Source: XYD1-FULL-39-28 sp964539855 (lineage in GTDB: Bacteria; Patescibacteriota; Minisyncoccia; Minisyncoccales; Staskawiczbacteraceae). From it: 13,214 nt of DNA. A program made the position numbers and the translations under genes. The DNA lies in NCBI GenBank assembly GCA_964539855.1, contig CAZIJR010000018.1:1-13214 (forward strand), written 5' to 3'. Under the pieces are notes generated by a model, which had not been told where the DNA came from, made no database searches, and saw only the letters and a list, made by a program, of their open reading frames with translations. How positions within the stretch are numbered: the first letter of the stretch is position 1; each line of letters starts with the position of its first letter. Shown here piece after piece: positions 5,996-11,742 of this stretch.

Positions 5996-6625
5996 ATGCA
6001 ATACGATCAATGTAAAACTTGTAGACGGTTGGGACAGAAGCTCTTTTTAAAGGGTGATCGTTGTTTTTCAGCTAAATGCGCAATGATAAAAAGAGCTTAT
6101 GCTCCTGGAATCCAAAAAAAGAAAAGAGGTGGAGCTCCCTCAGAATATAAGAAATCATTGGAAGAAAAGCAAACCTTAAAAAAATGGTATGGTCTTTCTG
6201 AAAGGCAATTTAAAAGATATGTGCAAGAGTCACTTTCAAAAATGGGCAAGGTTGATGATGTATCAGCTGAGCTTATAAGAAGGTTGGAGAAGAGGCTAGA
6301 CAATGCCATTTTTAGGCTTGGTTTTGCAAAATCTAGAGCTCAAGCAAGACAACTTGTTTCACACGGTTATTTTTTAATAAACGGTAAGCCGGTTAATATT
6401 GCCTCCTATCAAGTAAAAAAAGACGACATTATTTCAATAAAAGAAAATAAAAAACAAAAAGGAGGTTTTAAGGAGCTCGCTTCTACAATAAAAAAACAGG
6501 AAATTCCTGTTTGGCTAAACCTAAATAAAGAAAAATTAGAGGCAAAAACAACAGGGGAACCAAACCTGGAGGAAGTAAAACCGCCCGCAGAAATTTCTTT
6601 AATATTTGAATTTTATTCACGTTAA
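5996..6625 (+). CDS. rpsD: 30S ribosomal protein S4 (uS4), zinc-binding form
   Basis: A 209-residue primary 16S rRNA binder that nucleates 30S assembly. The N-terminal zinc knuckle has Cys6, Cys9, Cys23 and Cys28 (CKTCRRLG, GDRCFSAKC) like Thermus S4, so this is the C+ form. Next come YGLSERQFKRYV and the S4 RNA-binding domain RLDNAIFRLGFAKSRAQARQL with SHGYFLINGKPV. The C-terminus is the conserved ISLIFEFYSR type. The N-terminus is several residues shorter than in Thermus. It lies 10 bases after rpsK. Confidence 0.97.
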   Translation: MQYDQCKTCRRLGQKLFLKGDRCFSAKCAMIKRAYAPGIQKKKRGGAPSEYKKSLEEKQTLKKWYGLSERQFKRYVQESLSKMGKVDDVSAELIRRLEKRLDNAIFRLGFAKSRAQARQLVSHGYFLINGKPVNIASYQVKKDDIISIKENKKQKGGFKELASTIKKQEIPVWLNLNKEKLEAKTTGEPNLEEVKPPAEISLIFEFYSR

Positions 6626-6654
6626 AGTTTTTTAAAATTAAAAATTTAAAAAAT

Positions 6655-7602
6655 ATGATATCTCTTCCGCTACCTCCAAAAGTAATACAGAGAAAAAAGA
6701 ATCAAGCATCTTTTGAAGTAGAAGGTCTGTACCCAGGCTACGGTGTTACTATCGGAAACGCCCTAAGAAGAGTTTTGCTTACATCCTTACAGGGAGCTGC
6801 TGTAACAGAAGTTAAAATCAAGGGAGCACCTCATGAATTTTCAACAATCCCCGGAGTTTTAGAAGATACAATAATGTTGATTTTAAGTATAAAGAATCTG
6901 CGTTTTAAGATTTTTGAGGGTGATTCTGCAACAATAGTATTAAAATCAAAAGGAGAGGGCGAGGTGAAAGGAGCTGATTTTAAGTGTCCTTCACAGGTAA
7001 AACTGGTGAACCCCGATTTGCACATAGCAACAATAACTGATAAAAAAACAGAGTTGGAGATTGAATTGCAAATTCAAAGAGGAATAGGATACGTATTAAA
7101 AGATCAATTAAAAACAAAAAAATCAGAAATAGGCTCCATGGTAATTGACGCTATTTTCACACCGATTAAAAATGTTAATTTTCAGGTTGAAAATATGCGA
7201 GTTGGAGATAGGACTGACTTTGACAAATTAAGCCTGGAAATTGAAACAGATGGCACAATCACTCCAGAAGAAGCCTTTTTTGAGGCGTGCGATATTTTAA
7301 TAAAACATTTTAATATTATTTTTACTGGTAAACCAGGCGAGCCAGAGAAGAAAGCGGAAGCATCAATCTCCGCTGAAGTTTCCTCTGACAAGGATGTCAC
7401 CAAAATTGCCGTTGAAGATTTGAAGCTCACGGGTAGAACGCTGAATGCTTTAGTAAACAATAGTATAAAAACAGTAGGCGGGATTGTAAAGAAATCAGAA
7501 AAGAGTTTGTCAGAATTAGAAGGTATGGGAGAAAAAGCAATGTCAGAGATAAAAAGGAAAATAAAAAAATTAGGTTTGGAAATAAAATCAGAAGAGGAAT
7601 AA
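6655..7602 (+). CDS. rpoA: DNA-directed RNA polymerase subunit alpha
   Basis: A 315-residue polymerase assembly scaffold. The N-terminal dimerisation domain (about 10-228) contains GYGVTIGNALRRVLL (28-42), EFSTIPGVLEDT and QRGIGYV. A flexible linker (about 229-248) leads to the C-terminal domain (about 250-310) with VEDLKLTGRTLNALVNNSI. Arg261 and Asn264 occupy the positions of the UP-element-contacting Arg265 and Asn268 of E. coli, and a helix-hairpin-helix (LEGMGEKAMSEIKRKI) follows. DNA-binding capacity by alpha-CTD therefore looks retained. Located 29 bases after rpsD and 9 bases before rplQ in the standard order. No ribosome binding site. Confidence 0.98.
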   Translation: MISLPLPPKVIQRKKNQASFEVEGLYPGYGVTIGNALRRVLLTSLQGAAVTEVKIKGAPHEFSTIPGVLEDTIMLILSIKNLRFKIFEGDSATIVLKSKGEGEVKGADFKCPSQVKLVNPDLHIATITDKKTELEIELQIQRGIGYVLKDQLKTKKSEIGSMVIDAIFTPIKNVNFQVENMRVGDRTDFDKLSLEIETDGTITPEEAFFEACDILIKHFNIIFTGKPGEPEKKAEASISAEVSSDKDVTKIAVEDLKLTGRTLNALVNNSIKTVGGIVKKSEKSLSELEGMGEKAMSEIKRKIKKLGLEIKSEEE

Positions 7603-7611
7603 ATTAAAAGC

Positions 7612-7962
7612 ATGAGAAAGCTAAACAAAGGAAGAAATTTATCAATGAAAAAGGGCCCCAGAAAACAGCTTTTAAAATCATTAGCTAATAGTTTTTTCTT
7701 GCAGGAAAAAATTAAGACTACTGAAGCCAAGGCTAAAGAACTGAGGCCTATTGTAGAAAAAATGATTACTAGGGCAAAAATAATCAGTATTGCAAACCGT
7801 AGATTGCTGGCACAGGACTTGACCCCCAAAATGACAAAAAAGGTTTTTGAAGAGTTGGCTCCGCGCTATCAGGAGAGAAAAGGGGGGTACACAAGAATTA
7901 TAAAACTTGGAGCGCGTAATTCAGATGGTGCTAAAATGGTAATTTTTGAGTTAATAAAATAG
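7612..7962 (+). CDS. rplQ: 50S ribosomal protein L17 (bL17)
   Basis: A 116-residue protein that lines the outer end of the peptide exit tunnel region. Recognisable blocks are MRKLNKGR, the following RKQLLKSLANSFFLQEKIKTT, AKELRPIVEKMITRAK, and the C-terminal GGYTRIIKLGARNSDGAKM. Length is close to the E. coli protein (127). It directly follows rpoA and ends one base before the rplM start codon, implying tight co-translation. Confidence 0.96.
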   Translation: MRKLNKGRNLSMKKGPRKQLLKSLANSFFLQEKIKTTEAKAKELRPIVEKMITRAKIISIANRRLLAQDLTPKMTKKVFEELAPRYQERKGGYTRIIKLGARNSDGAKMVIFELIK

Positions 7963-7963
7963 A

Positions 7964-8335
7964 ATGAAAAATAAAGAGAATATTCAAAGAAAACTGATTA
8001 CTGTAGACGCAGAAAATAAGCCTTTAGGCAGATTAGCTGTTGAGGTTGCTGTTTTACTAAGGGGAAAAAATAAGCCGAACTTTGTTCCTTATAAGGATAT
8101 GGGAGACACGGTTATCGTGAAAAATATTGGTAAAATGAAGTTTACAGGCAACAAGCTGGAAAATAAAAATTATTTTCATTTTACAGGATATTTGGGAAAT
8201 ATGAAAAAAGCATCTTTAAAAGAAGTCTTGATTAAAAAGGGGCCGAAGGAGGTTTTGAGATCTGCGGTTATGGGTATGTTGACAAAAAACACTCTTAGGC
8301 CAAAACAGATAAAAAGGTTAAGATTTGAAAAGTAA
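7964..8335 (+). CDS. rplM: 50S ribosomal protein L13 (uL13), short form
   Basis: A 123-residue early-assembly 50S protein. Family blocks: ITVDAENKPLGRLAVEVAVLLRGK, GDTVIVKNIGKMKFTGNK, and AVMGMLTKNTLRPKQIKRLR. It is about 19 residues shorter than E. coli L13 (142), mainly because the C-terminal tail is missing. It starts one base after rplQ and is followed after a single base by the preferred rpsI start. L13-S9 pairing is conserved in bacteria. Confidence 0.96.
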   Translation: MKNKENIQRKLITVDAENKPLGRLAVEVAVLLRGKNKPNFVPYKDMGDTVIVKNIGKMKFTGNKLENKNYFHFTGYLGNMKKASLKEVLIKKGPKEVLRSAVMGMLTKNTLRPKQIKRLRFEK

Positions 8336-8336
8336 T

Positions 8337-8888
8337 ATGCCAGTAAAAACAACTACAAAAAAAATTGTTAAAAAAATTGAGAAAAAAGAGGAAGTGAAAA
8401 CTCCTGTTGTTGCAGTACCAGAAGAAGAAATTGATTTGGAGGCAGAAGATATTTCAAAGGAAATTGATGAATCAATAAAAAATTCGGCAGGTAAGCCAGA
8501 TCGCTATTTTGAGGCAATTGGTAGAAGAAAAACCGCCGTAGCACGTGTAAGACTTTTTACAAAAGGAGATAAGGAGTTTTTAGTGAACAATAAGGGCTAC
8601 CAGCAGTATTTTCAAACAGACGAAGACAGGGAAACATCGGTGGCCTCAATGAAAAAAATGAAATGCCTAGATAAGTTCAGGGTGACAGTCATAGTAAAAG
8701 GAGGAGGGCATACAGCCCAAGCAGAAGCAGTAAGGCATGGTACAGCTAGAGTATTGGTTGATTTTAATAATAACTTTAGAAAACGTTTAAGAAAAGCAGG
8801 ATTTTTGACCAGAGATGCAAGAATGAGGGAAAGAAAGAAGTTTGGATTAAAACGCGCAAGAAGAGCCCCTCAATGGAGCAAGAGGTAA
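8337..8888 (+). CDS. rpsI: 30S ribosomal protein S9 (uS9) with charged N-terminal extension
   Basis: A 183-residue protein; the S9 core runs from about residue 57 (RYFEAIGRRKTAVARVRLF) through VIVKGGGHTAQAEAVRHG to the conserved tail RRAPQWSKR, whose last residues reach the P-site tRNA in other bacteria. The first 56 residues are an extra low-complexity extension, basic then acidic (TTTKKIVKKIEKKEE, then EEEIDLEAEDISKEIDE); E. coli S9 has only 130 residues. I prefer ATG 8337 (stop TAA, one base, then ATG). An in-frame ATG at 8325 would overlap rplM by 11 bases and add MKSN. Confidence 0.95.
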   Translation: MPVKTTTKKIVKKIEKKEEVKTPVVAVPEEEIDLEAEDISKEIDESIKNSAGKPDRYFEAIGRRKTAVARVRLFTKGDKEFLVNNKGYQQYFQTDEDRETSVASMKKMKCLDKFRVTVIVKGGGHTAQAEAVRHGTARVLVDFNNNFRKRLRKAGFLTRDARMRERKKFGLKRARRAPQWSKR

Positions 8889-8923
8889 GGATTTAAATAC
8901 TGATTTAAATAATGATTTAAAAA
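8888..8923. repeat. Three tandem 12-base repeats after rpsI
   Basis: Three consecutive 12-base units share GATTTAAA: AGGATTTAAATA, CTGATTTAAATA and ATGATTTAAAAA. Each contains the palindrome TTTAAA. The first starts on the last base of the rpsI stop codon and the third runs into the terminator stem. A fourth ATGATTTAAA lies at 9044-9053. Function is unknown; slippage products or protein-binding iterons are both possible. Confidence 0.65.
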
Positions 8924-8948
8924 GCCCCATCATAGTGGGGCTTTTTTT
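8919..8948. terminator. Terminator of the ribosomal protein operon
   Basis: AAAAAGCCCCA (8919-8929), loop TCATAG and TGGGGCTTTTT (8936-8946) form an 11-bp stem with T7 at 8942-8948. The A-run on the other side means it can also work for minus-strand transcripts coming from 9155. Confidence 0.9.
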
Positions 8949-8985
8949 ATGCGGTGTTAATTTTATGAAATAATTAAGTGATGAG

Positions 8986-9023
8986 GCGGTAGCGTTTTTG
9001 TCTCCAGACAAAAACGCTACCGC
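8986..9023. repeat. 38-base palindrome, function unknown
   Basis: GCGGTAGCGTTTTTGTC (8986-9002) is a perfect 17-base complement of GACAAAAACGCTACCGC (9007-9023) with TCCA between. Neither side has a clean T-run, so it is not a normal terminator. It lies between the two terminators of the convergent units. Confidence 0.85.
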
Positions 9024-9051
9024 TATAACTGTTCTTCTTAATGATGATTTA

Positions 9052-9076
9052 AACGGCTCAATAGATATGAGCCGTT
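9052..9076. repeat. 25-base palindrome trailing the minus-strand cassette
   Basis: AACGGCTCA (9052-9060) pairs perfectly with TGAGCCGTT (9068-9076) around ATAGATA. Its skeleton AACnnCTCAAT...TGAGnnGTTGG matches the palindrome at 1425-1451, with the nn positions changed but still complementary. It lies downstream of the minus-strand gene and past its terminator. Confidence 0.75.
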
Positions 9077-9082
9077 GGTTGT

Positions 9083-9125
9083 TATAAAAAAATAACTCCG
9101 GTATGCGATTGCAACACGCGGAGTT
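9083..9125 (-). terminator. Probable terminator of the minus-strand unknown gene
   Basis: On the minus strand, AACTCCG (9125-9119) pairs with CGGAGTT (9100-9094) across an 18-base loop and is followed by ATTTTTTTAT. A second hairpin, CTTTGGT/ACCAAAG with a 5-base loop at 9131-9149, lies between it and the stop codon. Confidence 0.65.
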
Positions 9126-9154
9126 TTGTTCTTTGGTGGGTGACCAAAGAAGCG

Positions 9155-9541
9155 TTAGATAGCAGTTAGGTGCACTGTTATTCCGCCCCCTTCCTCGAGG
9201 ATTTCGATTTTGACTGAGCGTGACCAATCGTTCTTAATTCGCGTCCATCGCCGTAGAAGGGATTTAGTCGAGCATCTGCCTCCGTATGCACTTGCCTGGT
9301 CGCCGGTCACTGGGTAATATGCCTCTGCCTTTCCAGATGCGACCAATTGGGCTAGTATTATTATCAACTCATCTTTGACAGCCGCTGGAAACGTGCTTGC
9401 CTCGCAGCTTAGGAGCAAGCTATTGGCAACCCGTGCCTTTTCCTCACGGAGTTTTGCCATTTTTTGGCGTAGAACGACGATTAGACCAGGCTTACGCCGT
9501 CCTACGGGCACATGTCCTGGGGGAAGTTCAATAAAATCCAT
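9155..9541 (-). CDS. Unknown 128-residue protein in a GC-rich cassette
   Basis: I do not recognise this protein. It starts MDFIELPPGHVPVGRRKPG, has a basic, helix-prone stretch (about residues 18-46, LRQKMAKLREEKARVANS), a second helix (about 53-70, AAVKDELIIILAQLVASG), a middle part with YYPVTGDQ and AYGGRC, an RRWTRIKNDW segment (97-106), and a beta-like C-terminus with EEGGG. There is no signal peptide or membrane segment. The start at 9541 is set by AAAAGGAG 6 bases upstream; an in-frame ATG at 9583 lies inside the promoter -10 and is unlikely. Like the DksA/TraR gene it is visibly GC-richer than its neighbours, uses CGN arginine codons, has a sigma70-like promoter and is monocistronic. 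Coding status is well supported by this architecture, but the function cannot be inferred. The basic helices could suit nucleic-acid binding, which is only a guess. Confidence 0.75.
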   Translation of the reverse strand: MDFIELPPGHVPVGRRKPGLIVVLRQKMAKLREEKARVANSLLLSCEASTFPAAVKDELIIILAQLVASGKAEAYYPVTGDQASAYGGRCSTKSLLRRWTRIKNDWSRSVKIEILEEGGGITVHLTAI

Positions 9542-9547
9542 ACTCTT

Positions 9548-9555
9548 CTCCTTTT
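9548..9555 (-). promoter_or_regulatory. Strong Shine-Dalgarno site fixing the start at 9541
   Basis: On the minus strand AAAAGGAG ends 6 bases before the ATG at 9541. It is the only other strong ribosome binding site I see besides that of the DksA/TraR-like gene. Confidence 0.8.
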
Positions 9556-9581
9556 GATTGTGAGGTGCTGAAACTATAGCC

Positions 9582-9609
9582 ATAATAGCATTTAATCAAA
9601 TCGTGTCAA
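9582..9609 (-). promoter_or_regulatory. Promoter of the minus-strand unknown gene
   Basis: On the minus strand, TTGACA (9609-9604), 16-base spacer, TATTAT (9587-9582, 5/6). Transcription should start near 9575, giving a leader of roughly 35 bases that contains the Shine-Dalgarno site. Its -35 lies back to back with the -35 of the divergent nuclease gene. Confidence 0.75.
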
Positions 9610-9611
9610 CG

Positions 9612-9639
9612 TTGCATATATTTTTTGAGATGATAAAAT
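9612..9639 (+). promoter_or_regulatory. Possible promoter of the Cas4-like nuclease gene
   Basis: TTGCAT (9612-9617, weak), 16-base spacer, TAAAAT (9634-9639, 5/6). The ATG at 9646 is 6 bases beyond the -10, the same gap as at alaS, so a leaderless transcript is predicted. Confidence 0.45.
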
Positions 9640-9645
9640 GGTTAT

Positions 9646-10320
9646 ATGCTTAAAGAGTTAATTGACGAATTTTATAGAGAAAATCAACGGAATAGAGAAC
9701 AAACTAGGTTTTATGTTACAGACGCTGGCAAATGCCCGCGCGCTGTTTTTTTTAAGTTTAAGAACGCACCCAGAGAGCCGTATGACCCCAGGATTATGCG
9801 TATTTTTGAGCATGGAGAAAACATTCATCGTTCAATTTTTAATATTTTGTATAGGTTAAAAATAGGAGTTGTTACTGAGGTCCCCATTCCTTCTCAGGAA
9901 ATAATTTCTGGCAGGGCAGACGCCATTTTATCTATTGGAAGTGAAAACTATGTGCTGGATATTAAAAGCATAAACAGTATGCTGTTTCGTAAAATGACAG
10001 AGCCAAAAGAGGAAAATGTTTATCAAATTCAGCTGTATTTACATTATTTTGATATCAAGAAAGGAATCTTGCTTTATGTGGATAAGGATCAGCAAGAGCT
10101 TAAAGAATTTTTTGTGGATTATGATGAGGCTTTATGTAAGTCGCTTTTAGATAAATTTTATTCTCTAAAAGACTTAGTAGAAAAGGATACGCTGCCTGGC
10201 AGGATTGAAGATTATCCTAAGAATTGGCAATGTAGATTCTGCCAATATAAAGATATCTGCAAAATGGCCAATGGTGATGAATTAACCTGGAAAGAGTTTA
10301 AAAATAAATTAGGGAGTTAG
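9646..10320 (+). CDS. Cas4/RecB-like PD-(D/E)XK nuclease with Fe-S cysteines
   Basis: A 224-residue protein of the Cas4/AddB-type PD-(D/E)XK exonuclease group. Seen: Cys30 (DAGKCPRAVFF), His61 (HGENIHRSIF), Asp92 (SGRADAIL), Asp105-Ile-Lys107 (YVLDIKSIN), the QIQLYLHY helix (127-134) and a C-terminal cysteine group Cys196, Cys199 and Cys205 (WQCRFCQYKDIC). The nuclease motif set and four cysteines that would hold a 4Fe-4S cluster are complete, so an active DNA exonuclease is likely by family. There is no CRISPR array and no other cas gene in the window, so a repair or recombination role, or a defence role elsewhere, are both open. No Shine-Dalgarno site. Its 3' end overlaps the convergent PEGA gene by 12 bases. 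A housekeeping RecB-like nuclease of Patescibacteria is my preferred reading. Confidence 0.85.
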   Translation: MLKELIDEFYRENQRNREQTRFYVTDAGKCPRAVFFKFKNAPREPYDPRIMRIFEHGENIHRSIFNILYRLKIGVVTEVPIPSQEIISGRADAILSIGSENYVLDIKSINSMLFRKMTEPKEENVYQIQLYLHYFDIKKGILLYVDKDQQELKEFFVDYDEALCKSLLDKFYSLKDLVEKDTLPGRIEDYPKNWQCRFCQYKDICKMANGDELTWKEFKNKLGS

Positions 10321-11649
10321 TTTTTCTGATTCTGAGAGCGTATTATTGGTTAAAATATAAAGCTTTCCTGAGTGCCCAATATAAAATGTTTTAGGACTTG
10401 CTGTTTCCATGGGCAATGTAATCTGGTTTATTTCTCCGCGGAAATCTATCTCAGAAAGTATAACGCTATTTTCAGAAGTAATAACAATATAATCGTTGTT
10501 TATCCATTGGCAGTTGGTTATTTTAAAACCGGAAAAAAGCTCTTCGTATTTTTCACTTACAGGGGAGTAAAGATATATTTTAGAGCTATCCCACAAAATA
10601 AGGTTTTTACCGTCAGGCGAATAGATAATTTTGAAGGATCCTTTTGGGATATTTAATTTTGTAAACGTTTTAGAGCTGGCATTATATAAAGATAGGGAGT
10701 CGCCATCGTCCAAAAAGATTTTGTCTGAATCAAAAATAAGATTATAATTTACTTCGGGACTGACGGTTATGTTTTCTGCCAGAAGAACGGTCATTATCTT
10801 TCCTGAGGTATCAGATTTTTTTAATGCACCATCTGTAGATAGCCACAATATATTGTTTTCTGAAATCGTATATAGGAGTAGGTCTTTTATAAGAGCAGAT
10901 GGTTTATTATTTTTCAAAATATAAAGTGTGTTATTTTCTACATAAAAAAGTTCAGAGATGTTTATGGGGTTAAAATTAATTTGTTGAGAATTTTTGTCTA
11001 AGTAACTTAAGCGGTTAGTAGATGGAATTTTGGAGGCGTTGTTAAATAGATAATAAAAAACCTCTTTTGAATCCTGCATTTTTATCAAGGCGTAGTCTGA
11101 ATTACTAGACCACTTAATATCCAGCACGGCGGCGCTTTCTTTAATAGGTATTATTTGTACCTGAAGAGGATCATTTATATTAAAATAATTTAGCGTTAGA
11201 GGGTTTATGTTTGTAGAAGAAGCGATAATCTTGTTATTGTCTGGGGATATAGAAAAGAAAGCAACACTATCTGCAATATCAGTAAATTTTATATCTTCTT
11301 TAAATAAAGTAACATTTTCTAGCTTAGTGACTTCTTTCTCTATTACGGACAGAGTTTTAAAATAGTCATGATAACCCTCTTTTGCTACAAACACGGTATG
11401 CTCTTTTGCCAGAAGGCTCTGGACAAAAATAGCGTTTGAAAAAATGCCCGGTTTTGCCGAGATTTTAGAATCTACTATAACCTGCTCTGCGGGTGGAAAA
11501 GTTCTAACATAAATTCCCCCCGTGCCTACAATTTCCTTTTTTTCTAAATCAAGCCTATATCCCATAGAATAAGCTACCAAAATAGGTGCTATAACAAAAA
11601 AACAGACAACGCAGGAGAACAGTATTATTAGTCGTGTTTTTTTAGACAT
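10309..11649 (-). CDS. Membrane-anchored PEGA-domain protein with propeller-like repeats
   Basis: A 446-residue protein. A short basic N-terminus (MSKKTR) and one hydrophobic segment at about 7-27 act as an uncleaved anchor or signal. Residues about 46-116 match a PEGA domain: GGIYVRTFPPAEQVIVDSK, then a LLAKEHTVFVAKEGYHDY block. The remainder resembles TolB/WD40-like beta-propeller blades, with SPDNNKIIAS near 135, KWSSNSDYALIKM near 180 and YSPDGKNLILWDSSKIYLY near 345-365. PEGA proteins are typically envelope-associated, possibly wall- or surface-binding, but no specific function is known. It is transcribed alone, divergently from murA, with TATAAT 7 bases before its ATG and no Shine-Dalgarno site. 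Confidence 0.8.
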   Translation of the reverse strand: MSKKTRLIILFSCVVCFFVIAPILVAYSMGYRLDLEKKEIVGTGGIYVRTFPPAEQVIVDSKISAKPGIFSNAIFVQSLLAKEHTVFVAKEGYHDYFKTLSVIEKEVTKLENVTLFKEDIKFTDIADSVAFFSISPDNNKIIASSTNINPLTLNYFNINDPLQVQIIPIKESAAVLDIKWSSNSDYALIKMQDSKEVFYYLFNNASKIPSTNRLSYLDKNSQQINFNPINISELFYVENNTLYILKNNKPSALIKDLLLYTISENNILWLSTDGALKKSDTSGKIMTVLLAENITVSPEVNYNLIFDSDKIFLDDGDSLSLYNASSKTFTKLNIPKGSFKIIYSPDGKNLILWDSSKIYLYSPVSEKYEELFSGFKITNCQWINNDYIVITSENSVILSEIDFRGEINQITLPMETASPKTFYIGHSGKLYILTNNTLSESEKLTP

Positions 11650-11656
11650 TATGGTT

Positions 11657-11662
11657 ATTATA
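11657..11662 (-). promoter_or_regulatory. -10 element of the PEGA-protein gene
   Basis: TATAAT on the minus strand, 7 bases before the ATG at 11649, so the transcript should start at about the start codon. No good -35 hexamer is visible at 16-18 bases. Confidence 0.45.
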
Positions 11663-11728
11663 ATAACATAAAGATCTATATTTTTCCAGGCTTTACAAGA
11701 AGCACTTTTTAGATTAGGATTAAGAATA

Positions 11729-11734
11729 TATAAT
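11729..11734 (+). promoter_or_regulatory. -10 element of murA
   Basis: A perfect TATAAT lies 8 bases before ATG 11743, again leaving a leader of only about 1-2 bases. No convincing -35 is visible, and the upstream bases are T-rich. Confidence 0.45.
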
Positions 11735-11742
11735 TTAATTTA

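Noticed and set aside
7182..7829. Long minus-strand open frame (215 codons) antisense to rpoA and rplQ
   Set aside because: It lies opposite two certain genes, is a low-complexity serine/phenylalanine/leucine-rich translation typical of antisense AT-rich reading, and has no promoter or start signals.
8888..8923. CRISPR array near the Cas4-like gene
   Set aside because: The repeat unit is 12 bases with no spacers; nothing in the window shows the 25-40-base repeat/spacer pattern.
8847..9227. Minus-strand open frame across the rpsI end and repeat spacer
   Set aside because: It runs through the operon terminator, palindromes and 12-base repeats and overlaps both rpsI and the unknown gene; its repetitive translation simply reflects the repeats.
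9542..9583. Minus-strand upstream start giving a 142-residue version of the unknown protein
   Set aside because: ATG 9583 lies inside the promoter -10 hexamer, upstream of the expected transcription start; ATG 9541 has a strong Shine-Dalgarno site.
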